A stretch of DNA of 31,684 bases from CANKHA01 sp040877285 (GTDB lineage: Bacteria > Pseudomonadota > Alphaproteobacteria > Rhizobiales > Xanthobacteraceae). Both the position numbers and the translations under genes were made by a program. Within the stretch, counting starts at the first letter, position 1; each line of letters opens with the position of its first letter. Under the pieces are notes generated by a model, which saw nothing but the letters and a program-made list of their open reading frames with translations, did not search any database and was not told where the DNA came from. The DNA is taken from contig JBBDNZ010000059.1 in NCBI GenBank assembly GCA_040877285.1, positions 1-31,684 of the forward strand. The letters are read 5' to 3'. This document shows, piece by piece, positions 14,631 through 23,876 of the stretch.

Positions 14631-15383
14631 GTCAAGTGGGAGCATTTCCCGCACGACGCTGATATCGGCGTGCGAGGGCGGGGTGCGACGGCGGCGGAAG
14701 CATTCGAGCAAGCAGCTCTGGCCCTGACTGCGATCGACATGACCGCGATGCTTTCGGACGGCGCCTGTTGGGCGGTCGAGCGCGATTGGGGCGAGACGCG
14801 CGACCTCGAACGGATCGAGGAAAACGGAAGGATGGCTGGTGCACGGCCGGAGTACGTTTCTGATCGCGCCAAGGAGCGTCAACGCCGGGAGATGGGGATG
14901 CTCGGCTCCGGCAACCATTACCTGGAAATCCAGGCGGTTGCCGAAATATTCAATTCCGCGGTCGCCAAGGTTTTTGGGCTTGCGCAGGACGATATTGTCG
15001 CCACCATCCATTGCGGCTCACGCGGGCTGGGTCATCAAATCGGAACCGAATTCCTGAAAGAAATGGTGGTGACCGCCAAGGCTTCGGGTATCGAGCTTCC
15101 CGATCGCGAGCTCGCCTGCGCGCCGATCAATTCGGAGGTCGGTCAACGTTACCTCGGTGCCATGCGGGGGGCGATCAACTGCGCGCTGGCAAATCGTGAG
15201 ATTCTTGGTCACTATGCCCGTCGCATATTTGCGCATTTCTTTCCGAATTGCGATCTGCGACTCCTTTTCGACGTCTCGCACAATACCTACAAGGACGTCG
15301 GTGCCGTCGTAGCTGCGGCCGAACACGCCGGGCTTGCTCGACGAGTAGCACGCATGCAGCCGCTGATCTGCATCAAAGGATAG
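14631..15383 (+). pseudogene. Archease / RtcB chimera left by two deletions
   Basis: One open frame joins parts of two neighbouring RNA-repair genes. Codons from 14631 encode an archease N-terminal piece (KWEHFPHDADIGVRGRGAT, then EAFEQAALALTAI). At about 14740-14756 this runs into RtcB sequence (DGACWAVERDWGE), followed by GSGNHYLE, HCGSRGLGHQIG and LLFDVSHNT. At about 15285-15290 a second jump leads to YKDVGAVV and the normal RtcB end PLICIKG. The RtcB N-terminus with the catalytic Asp and Cys metal ligands, and the segment with the guanylylated His, are missing. So RNA ligation is not possible. The frame has stayed open (GTG at 14670), so a product may still be made. The box at 14440-14453 lies upstream. 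RtcB with archease seals 3'-phosphate or cyclic-phosphate RNA ends. Confidence 0.9.
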
Positions 15384-15415
15384 GCCGCCAAGCTATCTGG
15401 TTTCGTATTGAACGT

Positions 15416-15982
15416 TCATGCGAAGAGATCTGGGTGCCGTAGTTTCAGAGCCTGCACGAGCACAAGGGTCTTCATGTCGGTGAGCTGACCGGCCTGCATG
15501 AGTTCACCGAGCTTTGCGAGTTCGATCTCCACGATGGACGTGTTCTCGTGCTCTGTCGCGACTCCACCGCCTTCTTTGATGCGATCCGCAGGTTCGTAGG
15601 TAGCGAGATAAAGAGTCATTTGCTCCGTCGAAATGCCGGGCATAGTCCAGGTGGTAGCAACGTGTTCCAGTGTGTTTAAGCGGAGGCCAGCTTCTTCAAG
15701 TGCTTCGCGCCTGGCAGCGGCAGCCGCATCAACTTCCTCCTGGATGCCGGCGATCGCTTCGAGCGTGGTTTCTTGCTGGCGGCAGAAGAATACCGGCGCC
15801 CTGAACTGCTCCACTAAAATTGCCGTTTTTCGCTCCGGGTCGTAGGCAAGCACAGCGACTGCCGCGCCATGATCCTCAATTTCCCGCCGGACCATTTGCC
15901 CGCTCGGCAAGCGCACCGAAACGACGAGGAAGCGAGCCCATCCGGTGTATTTAGGGTCGACGTTCGTGATCTTGACCGTCAT
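15416..15982 (-). CDS. NUDIX hydrolase, ADP-ribose/nucleoside-diphosphate-sugar type
   Basis: A 188-residue NUDIX enzyme. The motif region reads GIQEEVDAAAAARREALEEAGL: the REALEEAGL half is canonical, while the first conserved Glu is replaced by Asp. The N-terminal sheet and C-terminal layout resemble NudF/ADP-ribose pyrophosphatases. The start is placed at the ATG 15982 (MTVKITNVDPKYTGW); the longer frame from 16033 would begin upstream of the predicted transcription start at about 16020. The box at 16055-16068 is divergent with polX. With pncB and pncA nearby, a role in recycling ADP-ribose or NAD breakdown products is plausible (inference). Confidence 0.88.
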   Translation of the reverse strand: MTVKITNVDPKYTGWARFLVVSVRLPSGQMVRREIEDHGAAVAVLAYDPERKTAILVEQFRAPVFFCRQQETTLEAIAGIQEEVDAAAAARREALEEAGLRLNTLEHVATTWTMPGISTEQMTLYLATYEPADRIKEGGGVATEHENTSIVEIELAKLGELMQAGQLTDMKTLVLVQALKLRHPDLFA

Positions 15983-16054
15983 GTCGAGTACCCAGAAAAC
16001 AACCGCGCCATCGATCTCCGAGGCAATCAACATAGAACAATTCGCTGAATACCT

Positions 16055-16068
16055 GTGATCTGCATCAA
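16055..16068. promoter_or_regulatory. FNR/FixK-type box GTGATCTGCATCAA, divergent NUDIX/polX
   Basis: One mismatch from TTGA-N6-TCAA. Leftward, TATGTT (complement of 16029-16034) is 30 bp from the box centre, giving a start near 16021 for the NUDIX gene. Rightward, ATATTA or TATTAA at 16091-16097 is 32-33 bp away, giving a start near 16103 for polX. Both sides fit class II activation. Confidence 0.7.
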
Positions 16069-16130
16069 AGTCTGCCGATGCCGATTCACGATATTAAACG
16101 TCGGCGCAGCGATGATCGAGGCTATTGGCA

Positions 16131-17837
16131 ATGCCGGTTCAGAATGCCGAAATTGCGGCAATGTTCGATCAGACTGCGGACCTCCTTGAAATCCAGGGGG
16201 AAAATCAATTTCGTGTGCGCGCCTATCGCCGCGCTGCCCGCGTCGTTGAAGGCCTGCCGCAAAGCGTCAAGAACCTGCTCTCCGCCGGACGCGACCTGTC
16301 GGAGCTTCCTGGGATTGGCAAGGACTTGGCCGGTAAGATTGCGAGCATTGTCAACACTGGGCACTTCGACCTGCTGGACTCCCTGAAAAAGAAGCTGCCC
16401 GGCCAACTTGGTGATATGGCCGCTCTGCCGGGGCTCGGGCCAAAGCGCGTCAAGCTCCTTTACGACAAGCTCAAAGTGCGCACGCTCGACGATCTCCGCC
16501 GCGCGGTCAAAGCGGGGCGGCTGCAAAAGCTCAAAGGATTCGGGCCCGGCATCGAGAAAAAGTTGGCGAGTGCGCTTGGAAAACCGCCGGCCGCAAGGCG
16601 TTTCAAGCTCTCGGTAGCCGAAGCCGAGGCCGATGCGCTCGTCCGATTTCTCAGCAATAGTGGCCGCGTCGTTGTGGCCGGCAGTTATCGTCGGCGTCGA
16701 GACACGGTCGGGGATCTCGACGTGCTGGTGACGACGCAAGAAGGGGCCACCGTTGGCGACAAGTTGGTAGGATACGAAAACGTCAGCGAGGTTCTTGCCC
16801 ACGGCCCGACTCGCACGACCGTCGTGCTGCGCTCAGGCCTGCAGATCGACGTCCGCACCGTGCCGGAGCAGAGCTATGGCGCCGCACTCCTTTATTTTAC
16901 CGGCTCGAAGACCCACAACATTGCATTGCGCGGTCTTGCGAACGAGCACGGCTGGAAGCTTAACGAATATGGACTTTTTGCCGGCAAAAGACGGATCTCC
17001 GGAGCTACGGAAGAGGAGGTTTATAAGAAGCTCGGGCTCGCATTCATCCCACCGGAATTGCGCGAGGATCGCGGCGAGATCGCTCTCGCGAAAACGAGCA
17101 AGTTGCCGCGCCTTGTAACTGTTTCGAACATTCGGGGCGATCTTCACGTCCACTCGGACTGGACTGATGGCACCACCACCATCGCCGCCATGGCAGCAGG
17201 AGCGCAAGCACGGGGCTATGAATACATGGCGCTCACGGACCACAGCCGACGCGTGGCCATGGCGCACGGTCTCGATCCGGCGCGGCTGTCGCGTCAAAGC
17301 CGCGAGGTCGATCGGCTGAACGAAAAATTGCATGGCTTCACAATCCTCAAGGGAATCGAGGTCGACATTCTCAAAGACGGGCGGCTCGACCTGCCGGATT
17401 CAAGCTTGTCGCAGTTGGATATCGTGGTGGCGGCCGTGCACTCGCATTTCGATCTGCCGCGTCAGGCACAGACCGAACGTATCGTGCGAGCCATGGAGAA
17501 CCGTCATGTCTCCATTATCGCGCACCCGACGGGGCGCCTGATCGGCGAGCGCGAGCCATACGACGTCGATATGGATCAAATCATTTCAGCCGCGCGCGAT
17601 TTGGGATGTTTTCTCGAGATCAACGCCGAACCGGACCGACTGGATCTGAACGATATCCATATCTATGCGGCGAAGACGATGGGTCTCAAACTGGCGATTT
17701 CGACGGACGCCCACTCTGTAAACGCGTTTCAGTATATGCGGTTCGGCGTTGATCAGGCGCGGCGCGGCTGGCTCACTGTGGATGACGTCCTCAATACGCG
17801 ATCACTTGTCCAATTGAGAAAGCTCTTGAAGCGTTGA
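16131..17837 (+). CDS. polX: PolX: DNA polymerase beta-type with PHP domain
   Basis: A 568-residue family X DNA polymerase with a C-terminal PHP phosphoesterase, used in gap filling and base-excision repair. The N-terminal helix-hairpin-helix part has ELPGIGKDLAGKI and LPGLGPKRVKLL. The nucleotidyltransferase motif is GSYRRRRDTVGDLDVLV (two catalytic Asp), with a third Asp in GLQIDVRTV. The PHP part shows DLHVHSDWTDG, ALTDHSRR, HPTGR and STDAHS metal ligands. The ATG at 16131 is chosen because GAGG lies 9 nt upstream; a TTG at 16125 would be too close. The divergent FNR-type box suggests DNA-repair capacity is kept during low-oxygen stress. Confidence 0.95.
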   Translation: MPVQNAEIAAMFDQTADLLEIQGENQFRVRAYRRAARVVEGLPQSVKNLLSAGRDLSELPGIGKDLAGKIASIVNTGHFDLLDSLKKKLPGQLGDMAALPGLGPKRVKLLYDKLKVRTLDDLRRAVKAGRLQKLKGFGPGIEKKLASALGKPPAARRFKLSVAEAEADALVRFLSNSGRVVVAGSYRRRRDTVGDLDVLVTTQEGATVGDKLVGYENVSEVLAHGPTRTTVVLRSGLQIDVRTVPEQSYGAALLYFTGSKTHNIALRGLANEHGWKLNEYGLFAGKRRISGATEEEVYKKLGLAFIPPELREDRGEIALAKTSKLPRLVTVSNIRGDLHVHSDWTDGTTTIAAMAAGAQARGYEYMALTDHSRRVAMAHGLDPARLSRQSREVDRLNEKLHGFTILKGIEVDILKDGRLDLPDSSLSQLDIVVAAVHSHFDLPRQAQTERIVRAMENRHVSIIAHPTGRLIGEREPYDVDMDQIISAARDLGCFLEINAEPDRLDLNDIHIYAAKTMGLKLAISTDAHSVNAFQYMRFGVDQARRGWLTVDDVLNTRSLVQLRKLLKR

Positions 17838-17944
17838 CGCTAGTGGAACTCCGTTCCTCTCCCTCTCGCGCTCATAATTCCAAATCGACATCGCGGAAAG
17901 CATGGTCGCTGACCTTAGCCGTAACTAGGCCCGTGAGGCGGCTC

Positions 17945-19495
17945 CTATCGTGTTTCATGGGCGCTATGCAGTCTCAGGAGCGAGGTGCCGGTCATCTGCA
18001 GCGGTTTAGCCAGTCCCATCAATTCAAGCAATGTGGGCGCGATATCCGCCAGCCGCCCTGCCACTAAGGTTGCGTTGCTGACGCCCGCCAAGAGTAAAGG
18101 CACAGGATTTGTTGTGTGGGACGTATGCGGACCGCCAGTTTCGGGATCCCGCATCATTTCACAATTGCCGTGGTCGGCGGTGACAAGCAAAATGCCGCCG
18201 GCCTTGCCTATTGCATCCGTCAGGCGGTGAAGCCCGTGGTCGACAGTTTCGACCGCCTTGATTGCGGCCGCCAAGTTGCCAGTGTGGCCAACCATGTCCG
18301 GGTTGGCGTAATTCAACACGATCAGGTCATATTTGCCGGAGCTGATTGCAGCCGCGGCCTTGTCAGTCAGTTCGGGAGCGGACATCTCGGGTTGCAGGTC
18401 GTAGGTCGCAACCTTGGGCGAGGCGACCATCATACGGTCTTCGCCCGGATATTGGGTTTCCTCGCCGCCGTTGAGAAAGTAAGTAACGTGCGGATACTTC
18501 TCTGTTTCAGCCATACGTAATTGCGTGCCGCCGGCGTCGGCCACCACCTGGCCCAGAACATTTAGCAGAATCTGCCGCGGGAAGATCGTCTGCAAGAACG
18601 CATCCAACTCCTTGCTGTACTGCGTCATTCCGGCTGCTGCGCTGAAGCGAACCGTGCGCCGCCGCGGGAAGCCAGAAAAGGCGGGATCGAGTAAGGCGGC
18701 GAGAATCTCGCGTACGCGGTCGGGGCGGAAATTGAAGCAAAACACGCCATCTCCGTCTCGCATGCCCTGATAGTCGCCGATTGCCGCGGGCAGCATGAAC
18801 TCGTCATTGATACCCTGCGCATAGGCGTCGGCAATCAGCGCATGAACATCGGGGAAGCGCTTGCCTTTTGCTTCCACGATCATGGTGTAGGCTTTGGCCA
18901 CGCGATCCCAGCGATTGTCGCGATCCATGGCGTAGTAACGACCGCAAACCGTCGCGATTGAAACGGACGGTGGCAAAGCCTTACTTAGGCGCGTCAAATA
19001 CCCTTCCGCGGATCGTGGCGGCGTGTCACGGCCATCGGTAAAGGCATGCACAACCGTGAACACGCCAGCTTGCGCCAGCATGTTCGCAAGCGCCGCGGCG
19101 TGATCCTGATGCGAATGCACGCCGCCCGGCGAGACCAAGCCCATAAGATGACAGGTGCCGGCGGTCTGCCGCAGGCGCTCGATCATCGCGCGCAGGGCAG
19201 GCGCCTTTTCGATCTCGCCGTTAGCAATTGCATTGCTGATGCGTGGCAGATCTTGCGCCACAATACGGCCGGCGCCGATGTTAAGATGTCCGACTTCGGA
19301 ATTGCCCATCTGCCCTTGCGGCAGGCCGACGTCCTCGCCCGACGCGCGCAGGAGGGCGTGCGGGCAAGTGGCCCATAAGCAGTCGAAGGTTGGCGTGTGC
19401 GCCTGCCGTACGGCGTTGTCGGTGGGATCCTCTCGCCAGCCCCACCCATCCAGCACCACCAGCATCACCGGGCGACGTTCCTGCATACTTGGCAT
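17945..19495 (-). CDS. gpmI: 2,3-bisphosphoglycerate-independent phosphoglycerate mutase
   Basis: A 516-residue Mn-dependent iPGM of the alkaline phosphatase superfamily, interconverting 3- and 2-phosphoglycerate in glycolysis. It shows LVVLDGWGWRE at the N-terminus, the phosphorylated Ser66 in MGNSEVGHLNIGAGR, DGRDTPP, and the C-terminal metal sites NYANPDMVGHTG and TADHGNCE. Length is normal. The extra glycolytic enzyme within a stress island suggests reliance on fermentation-type ATP supply under low oxygen (inference). It is convergent with polX across 107 bp in which I see nothing recognisable. The box-like site at 19542-19555 lies upstream, but its leftward -10 spacing is poor. Confidence 0.95.
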   Translation of the reverse strand: MPSMQERRPVMLVVLDGWGWREDPTDNAVRQAHTPTFDCLWATCPHALLRASGEDVGLPQGQMGNSEVGHLNIGAGRIVAQDLPRISNAIANGEIEKAPALRAMIERLRQTAGTCHLMGLVSPGGVHSHQDHAAALANMLAQAGVFTVVHAFTDGRDTPPRSAEGYLTRLSKALPPSVSIATVCGRYYAMDRDNRWDRVAKAYTMIVEAKGKRFPDVHALIADAYAQGINDEFMLPAAIGDYQGMRDGDGVFCFNFRPDRVREILAALLDPAFSGFPRRRTVRFSAAAGMTQYSKELDAFLQTIFPRQILLNVLGQVVADAGGTQLRMAETEKYPHVTYFLNGGEETQYPGEDRMMVASPKVATYDLQPEMSAPELTDKAAAAISSGKYDLIVLNYANPDMVGHTGNLAAAIKAVETVDHGLHRLTDAIGKAGGILLVTADHGNCEMMRDPETGGPHTSHTTNPVPLLLAGVSNATLVAGRLADIAPTLLELMGLAKPLQMTGTSLLRLHSAHETR

Positions 19496-19541
19496 CCCTT
19501 GGCTTCACTGCCACTTCAGAAAGATATTACGGGTGGGAGTT

Positions 19542-19555
19542 TTGATGTGGCGCAA
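19542..19555 (+). promoter_or_regulatory. Near-consensus FNR-type site TTGATGTGGCGCAA upstream of mgtA
   Basis: One half-site is perfect and the other reads GCAA, which FixK-type sites tolerate. Rightward, TAACAT at 19577-19582 is 31 bp from the box centre, giving a start near 19590 and a leader of about 26 nt to the GTG of the P-type ATPase. It is also 47 bp upstream of gpmI, leftward. Confidence 0.5.
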
Positions 19556-19615
19556 AAGAACCTGCCATTTGAGAATTAACATAAAAAAGGGCGGAGAACC
19601 GCTGCAGGGGGCTTC

Positions 19616-22186
19616 GTGCAAGTTGTTCAGTCAGCTGAGCCTTATTGGAGCCGAAGTGTCACCGATGTGATGGCCGATCTCGGCAGCAGCCTCCGAGGTC
19701 TAACGACCAGGGAAGCGGCCGAACGGCGCCGGCGCTATGGCCGCAATACGGTGACCCCGCATGCCGAACACACGGCCTTGCAGCTCCTGCTGCGCCAGTT
19801 TGCGAGCCCGCTGGTGTTGATTCTTGTGGGTGCCGCCGTCATTTCCCTGTTCCTTCGGGTCTGGGTTGACGCCTCGATCATCCTGGCCGTTGTTTTGGGA
19901 AGCACGCTGCTCGGCTTCTCGCAGGAGTATCGGGCATCCGCCGCCATTGCCGACCTTCGCCGGCGTCTCACTCTTACGGTGAAGGCGCTCCGTAACGGCA
20001 TTCCCTGCACTATGCCGGCAAGCGCCATCGTCCCCGGCGACATTATTCTGCTTTCCGCAGGCAACCTCGTTCCGGCGGACGGTCTCGTGCTGGAGGCCAA
20101 GGACTTCCTGGTGACGGAAGCGAGCCTCACCGGCGAGTCCTTCCCGGTCGAGAAGCAACGCGGAATGGTGCTGGCGGATGCGCCGCTTGGCGCCCGGACG
20201 AATTCGGTTTTTCTCGGCACCTCCGTGCGCAGCGGCACCGCTTCAGTGCTGGTCGTGGAGACGGGCCGCCGCACAGCTTTTGGCGACATCGCGGCACGGC
20301 TTGGCGCGCAGGCTCCTGAAACCGAGTTTGCACGCGGCGTCCGCCAATTCGGCTACCTGCTGATCCGCGTGGCGGTTATCCTGGTTCTGTTCGTCTTGAC
20401 GATAAATCAGCTGCTCGGCCGGCCGGTCATCGAGTCCCTGCTGTTTGCCGTCGCACTGGCGGTTGGTCTGTCGCCGGAACTGCTTCCCGCCATCATCAGT
20501 GTCACGCTTTCGGCGGGGGCGCGTGCCATGGCCCGCCGCGGCGTCATCGTGCGCCGTCTGGATGCGATCGAAAATCTGGGCAGCATGGATGTGCTTTGCA
20601 CCGACAAGACCGGAACCCTCACGCAGGGACTTATCGCGCTCAGCGGCGCCGTCGATGCCGACGGACGGGGTTCAAGCGAGGTGCGGCGCCTCGCATTCCT
20701 CAATGCCTCATACGAAACTGGAATTGAAAACCCGCTTGATGCCGCAATCATTGCAGCGGGCGAACGCGATAGGCTCACGACTGAAGGACACCGCAAGATT
20801 GATGAGATTCCCTACGATTTCATTCGCAAACGTCTCACCATTGTCACGGCCGAAGAAAATGATCCGGCGAAATGCTGGGTCATTACCAAGGGAGCGTTCG
20901 ACACCGTGCTTGCCGCTTGCGCAACGGTCAGCCGCAACGGCGTCGAAATCCCGTTAAATGAGTCGGAGCGCGACCGCTTGTCTGCCTACTATCGAGGCAA
21001 GGGAGATGAAGGCTTTCGTGTCCTGGCGGTCGCGACCAAGCGCGTCGATCCCAAGGATCGCTACACGCGCGACGATGAACGCGAAATGTCCTGCGTCGGT
21101 TTTCTATTGTTCTCCGACCCGCCCAAAAAGGGGATCGAAAATACCATTCGCGATCTTGCCCGCCTCGGCATCCGCATCAAGATCATCAGCGGCGACAATC
21201 GCTATGTCACGGCCCATCTCGCCCAGACCGTCGGCCTCGACCCGAGGGCTATGCTCACCGGCGAGGAAATCGCAAGGCTGAAGGATGAATCGCTGTGGCA
21301 TCTCGCCGAGCGAACCGAGCTTTTCGTCGAAGTCGATCCGCAGCAGAAGGAGCGTATCGTCAGGGCCCTGCAACAGACCGGACACGCCGTCGGTTATCTG
21401 GGAGACGGCATCAACGATGCGCCCGCTCTGCACGCGGCCGATGTGGGCATATCGGTGGATCAGGCCGTGGACGTCGCGCGCGAAAGCGCGGATATCATTC
21501 TACTACAGCCCGACCTCGATGTGCTGCGGCAGGGTGTCGAGGACGGCCGGCGCACTTTCGCCAATACGCTCAAATATATCTGCATAACCACAAGCGCGAA
21601 TTTCGGAAACATGGTGAGCATGGCGCTGGCGACTCCATTCCTGCCGTTCCTACCGCTTGCCGCCAAGCAGATCCTGCTCAACAACTTCCTTTCCGATATC
21701 CCTTCAATTGCGATTTCGACCGATAATGTCGATGCGGAAAGGCTTGCTCGTTCCCAGCGCTGGCGCCTGCGCGACGTTCAATGGTTCATGGTGGTATTCG
21801 GATTGATCAGCTCGGTTTTCGACGTGCTGACATTTGGCGTGCTCCTGCTTGTTTTCGCGGCGACTGAGCCGACCTTCCAGACCGCATGGTTTGTAGTCTC
21901 GCTGCTGACCGAACTCGCGGTCGTGCTGGTGCTGCGGACGCAGGGTCCGGCGTTCCGCAGCATGCCGAGCCGTCTGCTTATAGGGGCGACGGCCGCTGTC
22001 GCGGCTCTCGCGCTCATGTTTCCCTTCAGCGGCCCATTGGCTGCCGTATTCGGCTTCATCCCGCTGCCCGCGCCACTGTTGGGTACATTGGTTCTCATTG
22101 TCATCGCCTATATTCTGGCGACCGAAGCCGCCAAGCTTAAATTCTTCGATATGATAGGTCGGCGCAGCAGGGGCGAGGGCGGCTGA
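19616..22186 (+). CDS. mgtA: MgtA-type magnesium-translocating P-type ATPase
   Basis: An 856-residue inner-membrane P3B-type ATPase. Seen are the N-terminal cation ATPase domain, TGES (172-175) in the actuator, the transmembrane ion site GLSPELLP (284-291, cf. TPEMLP of MgtA), the phosphorylated Asp330 in LCTDKTGTLTQG, and the hinge GDGINDAPAL. The conserved NNFLSDIPSIAISTDNVD and QRW lead into the last transmembrane helices. The start is GTG at 19616 with an AGGGGG ribosome-binding site 4 nt away. MgtA proteins import Mg2+. No magnesium riboswitch was recognised in the short leader; an FNR-type site sits upstream instead. Substrate is assigned by similarity. Confidence 0.92.
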   Translation: MQVVQSAEPYWSRSVTDVMADLGSSLRGLTTREAAERRRRYGRNTVTPHAEHTALQLLLRQFASPLVLILVGAAVISLFLRVWVDASIILAVVLGSTLLGFSQEYRASAAIADLRRRLTLTVKALRNGIPCTMPASAIVPGDIILLSAGNLVPADGLVLEAKDFLVTEASLTGESFPVEKQRGMVLADAPLGARTNSVFLGTSVRSGTASVLVVETGRRTAFGDIAARLGAQAPETEFARGVRQFGYLLIRVAVILVLFVLTINQLLGRPVIESLLFAVALAVGLSPELLPAIISVTLSAGARAMARRGVIVRRLDAIENLGSMDVLCTDKTGTLTQGLIALSGAVDADGRGSSEVRRLAFLNASYETGIENPLDAAIIAAGERDRLTTEGHRKIDEIPYDFIRKRLTIVTAEENDPAKCWVITKGAFDTVLAACATVSRNGVEIPLNESERDRLSAYYRGKGDEGFRVLAVATKRVDPKDRYTRDDEREMSCVGFLLFSDPPKKGIENTIRDLARLGIRIKIISGDNRYVTAHLAQTVGLDPRAMLTGEEIARLKDESLWHLAERTELFVEVDPQQKERIVRALQQTGHAVGYLGDGINDAPALHAADVGISVDQAVDVARESADIILLQPDLDVLRQGVEDGRRTFANTLKYICITTSANFGNMVSMALATPFLPFLPLAAKQILLNNFLSDIPSIAISTDNVDAERLARSQRWRLRDVQWFMVVFGLISSVFDVLTFGVLLLVFAATEPTFQTAWFVVSLLTELAVVLVLRTQGPAFRSMPSRLLIGATAAVAALALMFPFSGPLAAVFGFIPLPAPLLGTLVLIVIAYILATEAAKLKFFDMIGRRSRGEGG

Positions 22187-22212
22187 TTATTGTGCCGTAA
22201 GTTGCCAGTCGT

Positions 22213-23760
22213 TTAGGTCTGTTCGCCTAGTACCGCTCTTGCCCGCCTCAACGTCTCCTCAGGTGTGCCGGAAGCGTCGACAAGCGTCCAATCGACCGTT
22301 CCAAGCGCATAGTTCTCCTGCTGCCGCACCACGCGCGCATTGGCATCGGAGGCGTCGGGACCGCGCGTGCCGACGCGCGCAAGGCGCGTATTCAGGTCGG
22401 CCGTCAAGAACAGCCCTTGGAACCGGACGCCGCGAGACCGCGCGATATCCGCGACGGATTCCCGCTCAGCCGGCCGAGCAAAGACCGCGTCGACGATGGC
22501 GGAATGGCCCGCGGCGATGACGCGGCCAGCCTTTTGCTGGAGGGCGTCGTAAACGCGGGCGGAAATGTCGGCGGCATAGGCTTCGGGCGGCAGCTGCTCG
22601 GTTTCCGCCCGGCCAAATAACGTCTTGCGCTCCACGTCGGAGCGCAGCACCACGGCGCCGGGAACCGGCGCGATAGAAGGCGCCAGCGTCTTCGCCAGCG
22701 CGGATTTGCCGGTTCCCGACAGGCCTCCGACGGCGACGAGCATTGGCGGGCGCGGCTTTATGAGGCGGCAGGCGAGCTCGAAATAGGTCTGCGCGCTTCG
22801 CCGGATGGCGGCATGCCTTGATTGGTCCGCAAACTTAAGCCGCGCGGCCGTCACCTTGGCGCGGATGGCCGCCCGTAACGAAAGGAATAGGGGGAGCGCG
22901 GCAAGCACGTCAAAATCTTCCGCTCGGGCCGTGGCGGTGAGATAGCGGTTGAACACGATGTTCGCGCTTTCCTGTAGTCCGCGCTCCACGAGATCCATAA
23001 GCAGGAAGGCCAGATCATAGAACACGTCACCGGAGGCGATCAGCGGATCGAACTCGATGGCGTCAAATAAGACTGGCCGGTCGCCCAGCATGACGATATT
23101 GCCCAGGTGAAGATCGCCATGCCCGCGGCGGACGAGTCCAAGTTCACCCCGCGTGATAAGCAAGGGGCGCAGGCGCTCGAGCATGGCGCGGCTCGCGACG
23201 CTGAGGGCCGCGATATCCTTCGGCAGGAAGAGGTCCGGCGTCTCATGCAACTCACTGTCGTTTTGATCGATGAATGATGCCAGCGCCTCGATCCATGACT
23301 CCGCCTTCACTGTGGGCGCAGCCTTGTGCACTGCGGCGACGGCGCGCCCGAGCGCGTCGGCAAGATGAATGTTGATTTCGCCCGCGTCCGCGAGGCGGTC
23401 GAGCGTGCGGTTCTCATCAAAGCGCCGCATCTCGACCGCCCACTCGATCGCTTGGCCGCTTCCGTTGATGGCGAGCTTTCCATCCTGCTCGCGAGTGATC
23501 GGAACCACGCGACGGTAAATCTCCGGCGCGAACGCTTTGTTGACTTCGAGCTCGGCCTCGCAGGCGGCTTTGCGTTTGTCCAGGGTAGAGAAATCGAGGA
23601 ATGGAAAGCGCACGGCGCGCTTCACTTTGTAAGCGCGCTCACCCGCGAGAAATACCGACGAAATATGTGTATCCATCCGCCGCACCTCGCGGCCGCCATG
23701 CGCGGCTGGATCTGCGAGCAGTTTGAAAACCGGCTCCTGAGATTCGATAAGGTGACCCAT
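22213..23760 (-). CDS. Bifunctional APH-like kinase / AAA P-loop protein (Rv2004c-like)
   Basis: A 515-residue cytoplasmic protein. Residues ~30-330 are an aminoglycoside-phosphotransferase-like kinase domain with the Brenner motif HGDLHLGN (214-221) and FDAIEFDP (232-239) in the metal-loop position. Residues ~340-515 are a P-loop kinase-like domain with VGGLSGTGKSALAKTLA and a later RxxxR lid region. The substrate is unknown, and resistance to aminoglycosides should not be assumed. The same two-domain layout occurs in Mtb Rv2004c, a DosR-regulon member (from memory). It is convergent with mgtA, 26 bp away, and divergent from the 77-residue gene across the box at 23817-23830. Confidence 0.9.
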   Translation of the reverse strand: MGHLIESQEPVFKLLADPAAHGGREVRRMDTHISSVFLAGERAYKVKRAVRFPFLDFSTLDKRKAACEAELEVNKAFAPEIYRRVVPITREQDGKLAINGSGQAIEWAVEMRRFDENRTLDRLADAGEINIHLADALGRAVAAVHKAAPTVKAESWIEALASFIDQNDSELHETPDLFLPKDIAALSVASRAMLERLRPLLITRGELGLVRRGHGDLHLGNIVMLGDRPVLFDAIEFDPLIASGDVFYDLAFLLMDLVERGLQESANIVFNRYLTATARAEDFDVLAALPLFLSLRAAIRAKVTAARLKFADQSRHAAIRRSAQTYFELACRLIKPRPPMLVAVGGLSGTGKSALAKTLAPSIAPVPGAVVLRSDVERKTLFGRAETEQLPPEAYAADISARVYDALQQKAGRVIAAGHSAIVDAVFARPAERESVADIARSRGVRFQGLFLTADLNTRLARVGTRGPDASDANARVVRQQENYALGTVDWTLVDASGTPEETLRRARAVLGEQT

Positions 23761-23816
23761 TTAGCTTAGTTCGCTCTCCGGTAGCGGTAGTTGCCTAAAG
23801 CGCCGATTGCGTGACC

Positions 23817-23830
23817 TTGACTTGCATCAA
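23817..23830 (+). promoter_or_regulatory. FNR/FixK-type box TTGACTTGCATCAA
   Basis: A perfect palindrome. Rightward, TATTAA at 23852-23857 is 31 bp from the box centre, predicting a start just before the AAGG ribosome-binding site of the 77-residue gene, so the leader is very short. Leftward, toward the APH/AAA gene, the -10 region is weaker. Confidence 0.78.
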
Positions 23831-23876
23831 ACATCGGCCAGCATACGTTGTTATTAATGTTTGAAAGGTCACCAAA

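Noticed and set aside
15363..15376. Box-like CTGATCTGCATCAA
   Set aside because: It lies inside the codons for the conserved RtcB end PLICIKG, and no gene starts nearby in a suitable direction, so it is probably coincidental.
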